A stretch of DNA of 64,000 nucleotides from NCBI RefSeq assembly GCF_006538325.1, contig NZ_BJKK01000002.1:248001-312000 (forward strand), in the 5' to 3' direction. Source of the stretch: Alteromonas sp. KUL42. Lineage in GTDB: Bacteria; Pseudomonadota; Gammaproteobacteria; Enterobacterales; Alteromonadaceae. The position numbers were made by a program, and so were the translations under genes. The notes beneath the pieces were generated by a model. That model worked only from the letters and a program-made list of their open reading frames with translations. It was not told the origin of the DNA and did not search any database. The number at the start of each line of letters is the position of its first letter. The stretch's first letter is position 1. Below are positions 45,874 through 53,595 of the stretch, one piece after another.

Positions 45874-45901
45874 CAAAGGGGCTAGGCTTATAGCCCCTTT
45901 G
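45874..45901. terminator. Hairpin between convergent chemoreceptor and metR
   Basis: CAAAGGGGCTA and TAGCCCCTTTG form a perfect 11-base stem with a 6-base loop. The right arm is also the last codons of metR. There is no long T-run on either side, so termination strength is unclear. Confidence 0.5.
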
Positions 45902-46784
45902 GATCATAATGCTTTGCCATTTCAATAAATTCGTCAACAAAGCCTAGTGTGTCAGCCGTCTTACGATGACCTAAATACAGCGTTTTGCGTATGCCCTTTT
46001 CCCCTAAAGATCGATAAGCGATAGACTCGAGAGAATCGTCTTCATCAATTAACCATTTCGGTAGTGCTGTAATACCTCTATTGGCGGCGACCATTTGTAG
46101 AATTATTTCGGTTGTCTCAATGGTTTTATGTTGTTTTACAGTGCAATTGGCTGGGGTAAGAAATTGACTAAAAATATCAAGGCGGCTTAATTCAACGGGG
46201 TAAGTGATCAGTGTTTGCTGCGCGAGATCCTGTGGTGTTAGAAAAGGTTTATCCATCAACGGATGAGACGCGTTCATCACGGCAACTTGTTCATAATCAA
46301 AAATCGGTGTGTAGGTAATGGTGTCTAATTGCAAAGGATCAGGTGTTAGTAATATATCTATATCGTATCCGTGAAGTGCTTGAAGCCCGCCAAATGAAAA
46401 TGCACGCATAACATCTACATCGACATCGGGAAAGGCTTTCAAAAAGGGAGCGACAACTTTTAGTAACCATTCGAAGCAGGGATAACACTCCATACCAATA
46501 CGCAGTATGCCCTGTTTACCTTCTGAAAAGCGGCGAAGCTGAGCTTCCGTATGCTCAAATTGGGGTAAGATCCGCTCAGCTAAGCCAAGTACACTCTGAC
46601 CCGCTTGTGTGAGTACCAGCTTTCTTCCCTCTTTTTTCCATATCGCCACATCGTAGGTTAGTTCAAGCTTCTTCATAGCGTGGCTAAGTGCAGATTGTGT
46701 TAAATGTAGTGAGTTCGCAGCTTCAGTTACTGTACCGTGAGTGTCGATTGCTTTAATGATGCGCAAATGCTGTCTGTCGATCAT
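45888..46784 (-). CDS. metR: LysR-type methionine regulator MetR
   Basis: The 298-residue LysR regulator opens MIDRQHLRIIKAIDTHGTVT and continues with LHLTQSALSHAMKKLE (HTH), followed by a homocysteine-sensing effector domain with GMECYPCFEWLLKVVAPFL. These segments follow E. coli MetR closely. MetR activates metE, metH and related genes with homocysteine as co-inducer. It lies near the metA-metH operon, convergent with the chemoreceptor. The end of the gene forms half of a hairpin. Confidence 0.88.
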   Translation of the reverse strand: MIDRQHLRIIKAIDTHGTVTEAANSLHLTQSALSHAMKKLELTYDVAIWKKEGRKLVLTQAGQSVLGLAERILPQFEHTEAQLRRFSEGKQGILRIGMECYPCFEWLLKVVAPFLKAFPDVDVDVMRAFSFGGLQALHGYDIDILLTPDPLQLDTITYTPIFDYEQVAVMNASHPLMDKPFLTPQDLAQQTLITYPVELSRLDIFSQFLTPANCTVKQHKTIETTEIILQMVAANRGITALPKWLIDEDDSLESIAYRSLGEKGIRKTLYLGHRKTADTLGFVDEFIEMAKHYDPKGL

Positions 46785-46934
46785 ATAGTATGAATAGAAT
46801 TAATCAATTTTTCCTATATTAGCATTTTAATTCATGCATAAACTAATGGATTTCGCCAAATTGAATGTAGAGGGAATACTTCTTTAAGCATACGTTTATA
46901 TTCAATCTAACCGAAATTAGGGCAAAATCAGGTT

Positions 46935-47879
46935 TTACGCTCTAGCTATTGATACTGCATCAGATAAGCGTGTTTGAATGATGTCTTTAATCAAGGATGA
47001 TATCTCTCTGAATGTTGTTCTACCAGGTGCTGTGTTTCGCCACGCCAAGGCGTGCTGTCGTTCTATTGGCATGTTGGCAATTTCACATACATGCAGTGCT
47101 TCGGGCTTGTGTAGCTCAGAGTGTATGTATAACCCCGGCAAAAACGCCACACCCATTCCCATTACCACCATTTGTCGCAGTGTATCAAGGCTAGTACCTT
47201 CATAGTCCCGCTGTAAATCCGCACCAATGTTTTCGCAAATCAGTTGTACTTGGTGGTGAAAGTGATGCCTATCTTCCAGTGTAAGTACCTTTTCTCCTGC
47301 CAATTCCTCAGGGTGAACATATGCCTTACCGGCTAGCCTGTGATCTGAGGGGACAACAAATTTAAGCGGCTCGTAAAACAATGGCTGCGTAACAAGTTGT
47401 GAATTTTCGCCAGCTAAGGGAGTCAGGATAAGGTCGTATTCACCGTGAAGAAGACCATGCTGTAGTGCGTTTGGCGCCGCTTCGCGTACATAGAACCTAA
47501 GACCGGGTTTGAGTTTATGTAGATCAGGCAATACAAATGGCAACAAGTATGGCCCCAGTGTCGGTGGGATCCCTAAGCGATAGGTAACAACATTCCCTTC
47601 TGATAAATCTCTCGCTATTTCATTGAAACGTTGAGAGGATTGTAAAACCTCTTCAGCTGCCGGTAATAATATCTTTCCTTGGGGTGACAGCAAGGTGCCC
47701 GATCGTGAGCGTTCGAATAAACTAATATCCAAGGTAGTTTCTAATGCACTAATTTGGCTGGTCAGCGTAGGTTGGCTAATACCTAATATTCCAGCGGCTT
47801 GTCTAAAATTTAAATACTTGGCTACAGCTACAAAGTACTTAATCTGATTAATTGATGGTGCTTTGCCGTTAAATGGCAT
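46935..47879 (-). CDS. OxyR-like LysR regulator lacking the peroxidatic cysteine
   Basis: ATG 47879 is preferred; a TTG at 47885 is in frame. The 314-residue protein aligns along its length with OxyR: HTH ISQPTLTSQISALE, PTLGPYLLPFVLP, LAGEKVLTLEDRHH and SLDTLRQMVVMGMGVAFLP. The peroxide-reactive Cys199 of OxyR is His206 here, while the resolving Cys208 is kept as Cys215. It therefore cannot form the OxyR disulfide and must sense something else or act without redox control. It is divergent from carbonic anhydrase and SulP genes, its likely targets. The signal may be bicarbonate/CO2 status, but that is inference. Confidence 0.85.
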   Translation of the reverse strand: MPFNGKAPSINQIKYFVAVAKYLNFRQAAGILGISQPTLTSQISALETTLDISLFERSRSGTLLSPQGKILLPAAEEVLQSSQRFNEIARDLSEGNVVTYRLGIPPTLGPYLLPFVLPDLHKLKPGLRFYVREAAPNALQHGLLHGEYDLILTPLAGENSQLVTQPLFYEPLKFVVPSDHRLAGKAYVHPEELAGEKVLTLEDRHHFHHQVQLICENIGADLQRDYEGTSLDTLRQMVVMGMGVAFLPGLYIHSELHKPEALHVCEIANMPIERQHALAWRNTAPGRTTFREISSLIKDIIQTRLSDAVSIARA

Positions 47880-47930
47880 GTGCAAACTCTCTTTCTCTAC
47901 TAGTCTTAGTTGTAGAAGTTATCATTGTTG

Positions 47931-47996
47931 ATAGTAAATGGCTATCGCGAACTGGTGTATTAAACTATTGAGCTATTAACCTTACAATGTGGTTAA
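47931..47996. promoter_or_regulatory. LysR/OxyR-type operator candidates in the divergent promoter
   Basis: Two dyads lie between the regulator and the carbonic anhydrase gene. ATAG-N7-CTAT at 47931-47945 has exactly the half-site spacing of OxyR operators. TTAACC-N9-GGTTAA at 47976-47996 is a perfect dyad. Both are probable binding sites for the divergent regulator. Confidence 0.55.
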
Positions 47997-48066
47997 CAAT
48001 AATGAAACGTAGTTGTAACTAAAAATATAACTATAAGAATAACTATCAGATAGACAGGAGTGTGTT

Positions 48067-48720
48067 ATGGATCACGTAATCTCAGGTGTGGCAAAGTTTC
48101 AAAACGAAGTTTTCCCTGATAAGAAAGCGACCTTTCAAAAGCTAGCCAATGGTCAAAACCCAGAGGTTCTTTTTATTACCTGTTCGGACTCACGGATTGA
48201 TCCTAATTTAGTGACACAAACCGAGCCCGGTGAACTCTTTATATGTCGCAATGCGGGCAATATCATTCCTCCACATAGCAATGAAACGGGTGGCATGACA
48301 GCTTCAATAGAGTTTGCCGTCGCCGCGTTGGGCGTTGAACACATCGTCATTTGCGGCCACACTGACTGTGGCGCAATGAAAGGGGCAATTAACCCAGAGG
48401 GATTAAGTTCACTTCCCCACGTTAAAGAGTGGCTTGGGCATTGCCGGGTGGCTACTGAAGTGGTTAAAGAGCGCTGTGGACATAGCGAACTTACAATTGA
48501 TGATTTAGAAGCGGTTACCATGGAGAACGTGGTACAGCAACTTCAGCATTTGCGCACGCACCCTGCTGTTGCGGCAAAGATTGCTACAGGGCATGTAAAG
48601 CTACATGGTTGGGTTTATAACATAGGTACTGGTGAAGTGCTTTGCTACAACAATGAAAAAGGCGAGTTTGAAAACATGGATTTAAAAGCCGCCGAAGCAC
48701 GACTCTCTCAGAAAAAGTAA
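48067..48720 (+). CDS. Beta-carbonic anhydrase
   Basis: The 217-residue enzyme has the zinc ligands Cys39, His98 and Cys101 (CSDSRID and HTDCGAMK) and the Asp41/Arg43 dyad of beta-class carbonic anhydrases. It interconverts CO2 and bicarbonate in the cytoplasm. AGGAG precedes the start. The stop is 11 bases before the SulP transporter, so the two form an operon for inorganic carbon uptake and use, facing an OxyR-like regulator. Confidence 0.95.
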   Translation: MDHVISGVAKFQNEVFPDKKATFQKLANGQNPEVLFITCSDSRIDPNLVTQTEPGELFICRNAGNIIPPHSNETGGMTASIEFAVAALGVEHIVICGHTDCGAMKGAINPEGLSSLPHVKEWLGHCRVATEVVKERCGHSELTIDDLEAVTMENVVQQLQHLRTHPAVAAKIATGHVKLHGWVYNIGTGEVLCYNNEKGEFENMDLKAAEARLSQKK

Positions 48721-48731
48721 GGGGAAGTCTT

Positions 48732-50369
48732 ATGATTAAAGTTAATCTTTCTAACTTACGAGGTGATTTTACTGGTGGTCTCACTGCTGGCATTGTTGCT
48801 TTGCCATTGGCACTTGCACTTGGTGTAGCCTCTGGATTAGGACCTATGGCCGGGCTTTATGGTGCTATCGCAGTAGGTTTTTTTGCTGCCTTGTTTGGTG
48901 GAACACCAGCTCAAATATCTGGTCCAACTGGCCCTATGGTAGTTGTACTTGCAGGGCTTTTTGCTAGTTTATCAGGCGACGCTAGTCTTATATTCACCGC
49001 TGTTATACTGGCGGGTATCTTCCAAATAGTGTTCGGTTTCTTAGGTGTAGGCCAATACATACGTCTTGTACCGTATCCTGTAATATCGGGCTTTATGTCG
49101 GGGATTGGTGCAATTATTATTATTCTTCAAGTGGGGCGCTTACTCGGCCATGAGCCACCTGGAGGCACAATAGGCGCGCTTACTTATCTTCCAACTGCCT
49201 TAGCAGATATTAACTTCGCAACACTTGCTCTGGGTGTAGGAACATTGATCCTTGCTTATAAATGGCCACCTTTTTTAGGTAAGTTTGTACCGGGCGCTCT
49301 TGCTGCCTTGATAATTGGTACACTGGTAAGTTTGGCTATGTCGGTGCCTGTACTTGGTGACATACCTACGGGACTTCCAAGCTTGCATTTGCCTGTTTTT
49401 GATCAAAGCAAAGCACTACTTATATTAGAGGCTGCTTTCATACTGGCTGTACTTGGAGCAATCGATAGTTTGCTAACGTCATTGGTTGCAGACAACATGA
49501 CCCGTACTCGCCATGACAGTAACAAAGAACTTATTGGCCAAGGTATAGGAAACACTTTTGCTGGCTTAATTGGCGGTATCGCTGGTGCAGGTGCAACTAT
49601 GCGTACTGTAGTGAATATTCGCAGCGGTGGTAAATACAACCTGTCTGGTATGGTTCACGCCCTTGTACTTCTGGCAATTGTTCTTGGTTTAAGTCCATTA
49701 GCTGCGCAAATACCTCATGCGGTTTTGGCCGGTATCCTTGTAAAAGTGGGCTTAGATATCATTGATTGGAGTTACCTAAAACGTGCTCATAAAGGCCCTC
49801 GTTGGGACTTTGGGTTAATGCTTTTAGTACTAGCTCTTACCGTGTTTGTTGACCTAATTACAGCGGTTGGCGTAGGTGTGGTTTTTGCAGCGCTTGCTTA
49901 TGTTAAACAAATTGCACAATTGCAAATAGAGGAGCTTAAGAAAATACCAGAAGCATTGGACGACCCAGAAAATAATGCACTATTGGAATCAATGAAAGGC
50001 AAAGTCTCGATTTTTAGCTTCGGTGGCCCTTTGAGTTTTGGTGCTGCAGCCGACGTAGGGCATCACGTTCGGGAGCGAGTAAAGCCTGGTACTAAATTTA
50101 CCATATTGGATTTCTCTCGAGTGCCTACTATGGACGTCTCTGCGGCGATGGCAGTAGATACGGTGACATCAGATGCTCTTTCCGCAAGGCGTCAGCTAAT
50201 TATTTGCGGTGCCAATGAAGCTGTAAATCAGGTGTTGGAGGGTGTAAATGAAGCGCATCCTGGCATTCCAAATTTCGCTACATTGCATGAAGCGTTACTC
50301 TTTGCAAAAAAGCAAGTAGCCGGGACTGATAGCAAACACACAAGCTTTCAAGCCGCAGAGCAATTATAG
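48732..50369 (+). CDS. SulP family anion transporter, probably bicarbonate
   Basis: The 545-residue protein has about 12 membrane spans (residues 10-400), including ALPLALALGVASGLGPMAGL and the conserved GPTGPM region. The cytoplasmic STAS domain (about 423-525, ending TMDVSAAMAVD) follows. SulP members carry sulfate or bicarbonate. Fusion or operon linkage with a carbonic anhydrase is a known sign of bicarbonate transport, so that is the best guess. A terminator follows. Confidence 0.88.
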   Translation: MIKVNLSNLRGDFTGGLTAGIVALPLALALGVASGLGPMAGLYGAIAVGFFAALFGGTPAQISGPTGPMVVVLAGLFASLSGDASLIFTAVILAGIFQIVFGFLGVGQYIRLVPYPVISGFMSGIGAIIIILQVGRLLGHEPPGGTIGALTYLPTALADINFATLALGVGTLILAYKWPPFLGKFVPGALAALIIGTLVSLAMSVPVLGDIPTGLPSLHLPVFDQSKALLILEAAFILAVLGAIDSLLTSLVADNMTRTRHDSNKELIGQGIGNTFAGLIGGIAGAGATMRTVVNIRSGGKYNLSGMVHALVLLAIVLGLSPLAAQIPHAVLAGILVKVGLDIIDWSYLKRAHKGPRWDFGLMLLVLALTVFVDLITAVGVGVVFAALAYVKQIAQLQIEELKKIPEALDDPENNALLESMKGKVSIFSFGGPLSFGAAADVGHHVRERVKPGTKFTILDFSRVPTMDVSAAMAVDTVTSDALSARRQLIICGANEAVNQVLEGVNEAHPGIPNFATLHEALLFAKKQVAGTDSKHTSFQAAEQL

Positions 50370-50396
50370 TTTTAACTTTCACCTCCTCCTTTTTGT

Positions 50397-50423
50397 GCCC
50401 TCTATTATGAGGGCTTTTTTTTG
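50397..50423 (+). terminator. Rho-independent terminator after SulP gene
   Basis: GCCCTC, a 6-base loop, GAGGGC and eight T follow the SulP stop by 27 bases. Confidence 0.88.
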
Positions 50424-50439
50424 CGCGTATGAAATTGTT

Positions 50440-50500
50440 ATACCAATCCGCATAGGAGTCTACCCTCTCAGAGTGAGTAAACTTCTACACGGACTGGTAT
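50440..50500. repeat. 61-bp palindromic intergenic repeat, copy 1
   Basis: The element starts ATACCAATCCGCATAG and ends with its imperfect inverted copy ACACGGACTGGTAT, with GAGTAAAC in the centre-right. It is the same length as the copy at 61539 and identical at about 51 of 61 positions. It lies just after the SulP terminator. Confidence 0.75.
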
Positions 50501-50726
50501 TATCGGTACGGCACACCATGTGCTAGTCCAATTGTTATGTCTGCCTTTATCAGTAAAAACTCAGCATCTCACTGATTGTTAAAAAGAAAAAAGCATAGAT
50601 CTTTTAAGTTCTATTGAACAGTTTTGTCATTTTTTATTAATTGATTGTTCAATTAAACTTAATTTAGCTGTAACAATACGTCTCTACCTTTGCGAGTCAC
50701 ATTACATACTACTAAATGGAACTCAC

Positions 50727-53156
50727 ATGGTATCACTCAACAAACTTTCTCTTGCGGTACTTACCGCGCTTACTTCTATGTCCTTGACGCAACAAACAAG
50801 TGCTATGGCGGAGGAAGCGAATGTAGAAAGTGAACAGCGCATTGAAGAAATTACTGTTGTTGGACGTAGCGTGTCTTATGCCAATAACGCCACAAACGAA
50901 GATATGTTCAAGCAACAAGCAAATTTAAGTAGTGTCTTGGCTGCGGTAGACAATCTTCCTGGTGTTTTGATTAATGAAGGAGATACTTTCGGTGCTGATG
51001 ATTGGTCAACTTCTATTGTGATCCGTGGTTTTCAAGTTAATTTAAATGAACAACAAATAGGTATGACGGTAGATGGAATTGCTAACGGTAATTCTAATTA
51101 TGGTGGTGGCGCTAAGGCCAACCGCTATATTGATACTGAAAATGTTAAAGGTATAGATGTATCTCAAGGTACTGCAGATATTGCATCACGTTCTCATGAA
51201 GCACTAGGTGGTACGCTTAATTTTACGACAATTGACCCATCAATGGAGCAGGGCGTCGTGGCAAGTGTAACAGCAGGTGAATTCGACGCTTCAAAATACT
51301 ATTTGCGCTACGAGACGGGAGAAATATTTAAAGATACCTATGCTTGGATAAGCCTTTCAAGCCAAGAAAGCTCTGATTTTATGCAACAGGCTGCAGAAAA
51401 TACTCGAGACCATATTGCAATGAAGTTCATTTCAACGATAAACGATGTTGCATTAACTGGGTACGCTTCTTACGACGATACTCATGAAGATAACTATCAA
51501 CGAATTTACGGTTTAGCACAATATGCGCAAAACCCCGATTGGGATCAATTGACAAGTGAGTGGACAGGCATTCCCTATCAAGATCAAGCTTATCGAAGAG
51601 GGTGGTCTACTTTACGCGAAAACCTATTTGCATATTTGCAGGCAGATTTCAGCGTAGGTGCTGTCGACGTTACGGCAAATGGGTATTATCACAGAAATGA
51701 AGGCAGAGGTGATTGGGTGCCTCCGTATATTGTTGACGTTACCAACGACGGTGATGCAGGTCACTCAGAACTTATTAACGGTAATACAGCTATAGGTGGC
51801 TCGGCATTAGGGCAGCTTTATTTTGTTGATAGAAACGGTCAGCAGCTAAGCCCTATTGAAGGTTGCCAGAGTGCATTGACGTTTCCATACGGGGGAGCTG
51901 GCGCCGAATATGATCCTGGATGCTATGAACAAGGTGCAATTCCTGTAGGCTCTTATCGTCATACGCATTACGACAAACAGCGTATTGGTTTTAATGCCGA
52001 TGCTATTTGGTACACTCAAATTGGTGAATTTGATAACACCATGCGTTTTGGACTTTGGTGGGAAGACTACGAACGTGATGAATCGAGAGACTGGCATAAA
52101 ATCACTAATTCTGCCGTGAGTTTTGATTTCAATAATACACCTTATTGGATCCAGTACGACCGTACTTTCCCTGTAGATACACTTATGTATTATGTTGAAG
52201 ATGAATTAGACTTAGGCCTAGCTCGCGTTCGACTGGGAGCAAAAAAATTCAATGTTGAAATAGCTAAAACTGATCATTTTGACTCGGGCAATAATCTGGA
52301 TGTGAATACAGATTCTGATACCCTGTTTTCTGCTGGTTTAGTTGCCCCACTTTTTGTTGATGGATTAGAAGTGTTCGCAGGCTACGGCGAAAACTTTGCA
52401 GCAATAAAAGATGCACAGCTAGAACGCGATGATGCTGATTTACGATTCATAAAGCCAGAGACCGCTGATAATATTGATGTGGGCTTTCGCTATTCATCGA
52501 CAGGTCTGAACGCAAGTATTACTTACTACAATATCGAGTTTAATGACAGGATCCAATTCACCAGCAATGAAACATCCACTGGAATTGACTTCTTAGAGGC
52601 TGCGGCTGGTGGTTATAGAAACGTAGGTGGTATCAAGTCGAGTGGTTTAGAAATTTCTGCTGACATTATGCTAACCGACGAACTTTCGCTTTTCACTTCT
52701 ATAACATTGAGTGAATCTGAATACATTGCAACAATTGGTGGAACTGGTACTCAGTATGATTCATTAGCTGACGCTGAAGCCGCGATTGCTGATGAGAATA
52801 ACCCTGAAACAAGTCTTGTGGCTATTGAGGGGAGCACTGTAATTGGTACCCCTGATACAATGGCAGTTCTAAGTCTTGATTGGTCTCGTGATAACTATTT
52901 TGCTGGTATTTCGACCAAGTACGTCGATAGTCGTTTCCTCGATATTTATAATGCATCTCAAGTCGATGACTACATTGTAAGCGATCTATATATCGGGGGC
53001 TTTATCCAAAACATTGGTCAGGGAGTAGATGAGCTTGAAGTTCGTTTAACGGTCAATAACCTGTTTGATGAAGATTATGCGTCAACTATCGCGCCTGGCG
53101 CATTTTGGATAGGAGCACCAAGGGCAGTAGCCTTAAATGCACGTTTAAGTTTCTAA
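50727..53156 (+). CDS. TonB-dependent outer-membrane receptor, substrate unknown
   Basis: The 809-residue protein has a signal peptide of about 28 residues (ending near TSAMAEE). A TonB box-like EEITVVGR leads into a plug domain (about 50-165, LPGVLINEG, VIRGF, GTLNFTT) and a 22-strand type barrel ending in the aromatic C-terminus ARLSF. It brings a large substrate (siderophore, oligosaccharide or other) across the outer membrane with energy from TonB. Two cysteines about 19 residues apart in a predicted surface loop (GCQSAL...PGCY) may form a disulfide. No degradation or siderophore genes flank it. Confidence 0.9.
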   Translation: MVSLNKLSLAVLTALTSMSLTQQTSAMAEEANVESEQRIEEITVVGRSVSYANNATNEDMFKQQANLSSVLAAVDNLPGVLINEGDTFGADDWSTSIVIRGFQVNLNEQQIGMTVDGIANGNSNYGGGAKANRYIDTENVKGIDVSQGTADIASRSHEALGGTLNFTTIDPSMEQGVVASVTAGEFDASKYYLRYETGEIFKDTYAWISLSSQESSDFMQQAAENTRDHIAMKFISTINDVALTGYASYDDTHEDNYQRIYGLAQYAQNPDWDQLTSEWTGIPYQDQAYRRGWSTLRENLFAYLQADFSVGAVDVTANGYYHRNEGRGDWVPPYIVDVTNDGDAGHSELINGNTAIGGSALGQLYFVDRNGQQLSPIEGCQSALTFPYGGAGAEYDPGCYEQGAIPVGSYRHTHYDKQRIGFNADAIWYTQIGEFDNTMRFGLWWEDYERDESRDWHKITNSAVSFDFNNTPYWIQYDRTFPVDTLMYYVEDELDLGLARVRLGAKKFNVEIAKTDHFDSGNNLDVNTDSDTLFSAGLVAPLFVDGLEVFAGYGENFAAIKDAQLERDDADLRFIKPETADNIDVGFRYSSTGLNASITYYNIEFNDRIQFTSNETSTGIDFLEAAAGGYRNVGGIKSSGLEISADIMLTDELSLFTSITLSESEYIATIGGTGTQYDSLADAEAAIADENNPETSLVAIEGSTVIGTPDTMAVLSLDWSRDNYFAGISTKYVDSRFLDIYNASQVDDYIVSDLYIGGFIQNIGQGVDELEVRLTVNNLFDEDYASTIAPGAFWIGAPRAVALNARLSF

Positions 53157-53306
53157 TCGGGATAAAATGCCTGTGTCGGAAACACCCGTCACAGGCATTA
53201 TTTTATCGGTTTGGAGTAATGAAGTACCCAAAGTTGGAATGCAGCCAATTAGAAAAAACAATTAATTGAAGCTGCTTTGATAGATGGGTTTTGGCTACGT
53301 TATTCG

Positions 53307-53483
53307 TTAGGCGGTGCAAGTGATGGTGACTTTTCCGAAGCCGTTGTCAACGTGAAGTACGTCGTTCGAGATATTATCCATCAATATAGCATCTAGAGCG
53401 AGCGTACCGCAAAGGTCAGTAAAGTACATTAAAGGTACGGAGTGTGCCGTCTGTACTACTTTTCTGAGGGGAATCTTTATACT
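53307..53483 (-). pseudogene. Possible gene remnant
   Basis: A 58-residue open stretch on the minus strand reads from just after a TGA to a TAA. It contains HSVPLMYFTDLCGTLALDAI and MDNISNDVLHVDNGFG. The composition looks protein-like, but the only ATG start gives about 40 residues and no ribosome site was seen. It could be a decayed gene or chance. Confidence 0.25.
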
Positions 53484-53529
53484 TCACAGTATGCAAAAAC
53501 GGAACTAAAGAATGCAGTGCTTGTTAGCA

Positions 53530-53572
53530 AAAAAAAGTGCGTGACGAGATATCCTCATCACGCACTTTTTCG
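53530..53572 (-). terminator. Terminator of the M13 peptidase gene
   Basis: AAAAAGTGCGTGA and TCACGCACTTTTT form a 13-base stem. The A-run before it becomes a T-run for minus-strand transcripts. It lies 25 bases after the peptidase stop. Confidence 0.8.
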
Positions 53573-53595
53573 TATTTTCGCACTTTAGATGAGTA

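Larger units (their letters stand above)
50370..50726. other. Intergenic region between SulP and TonB receptor
   Basis: These 357 bases hold a terminator and the palindromic repeat. The last 200 bases are AT-rich and must contain the receptor promoter. No gene was seen. I could not identify a clear Fur box. Confidence 0.5.
53157..53595. other. Intergenic region with two hairpins and a possible gene relic
   Basis: These 439 bases lie between two convergent genes. A strong hairpin (TGCCTGTG/CACAGGCA, within 53161-53207) follows the receptor. A second is the terminator at 53530-53570. Between them the minus strand is open for 58 codons (53307-53483) with plausible codon choice but no start codon at its beginning. 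I do not recognise it. Confidence 0.5.
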
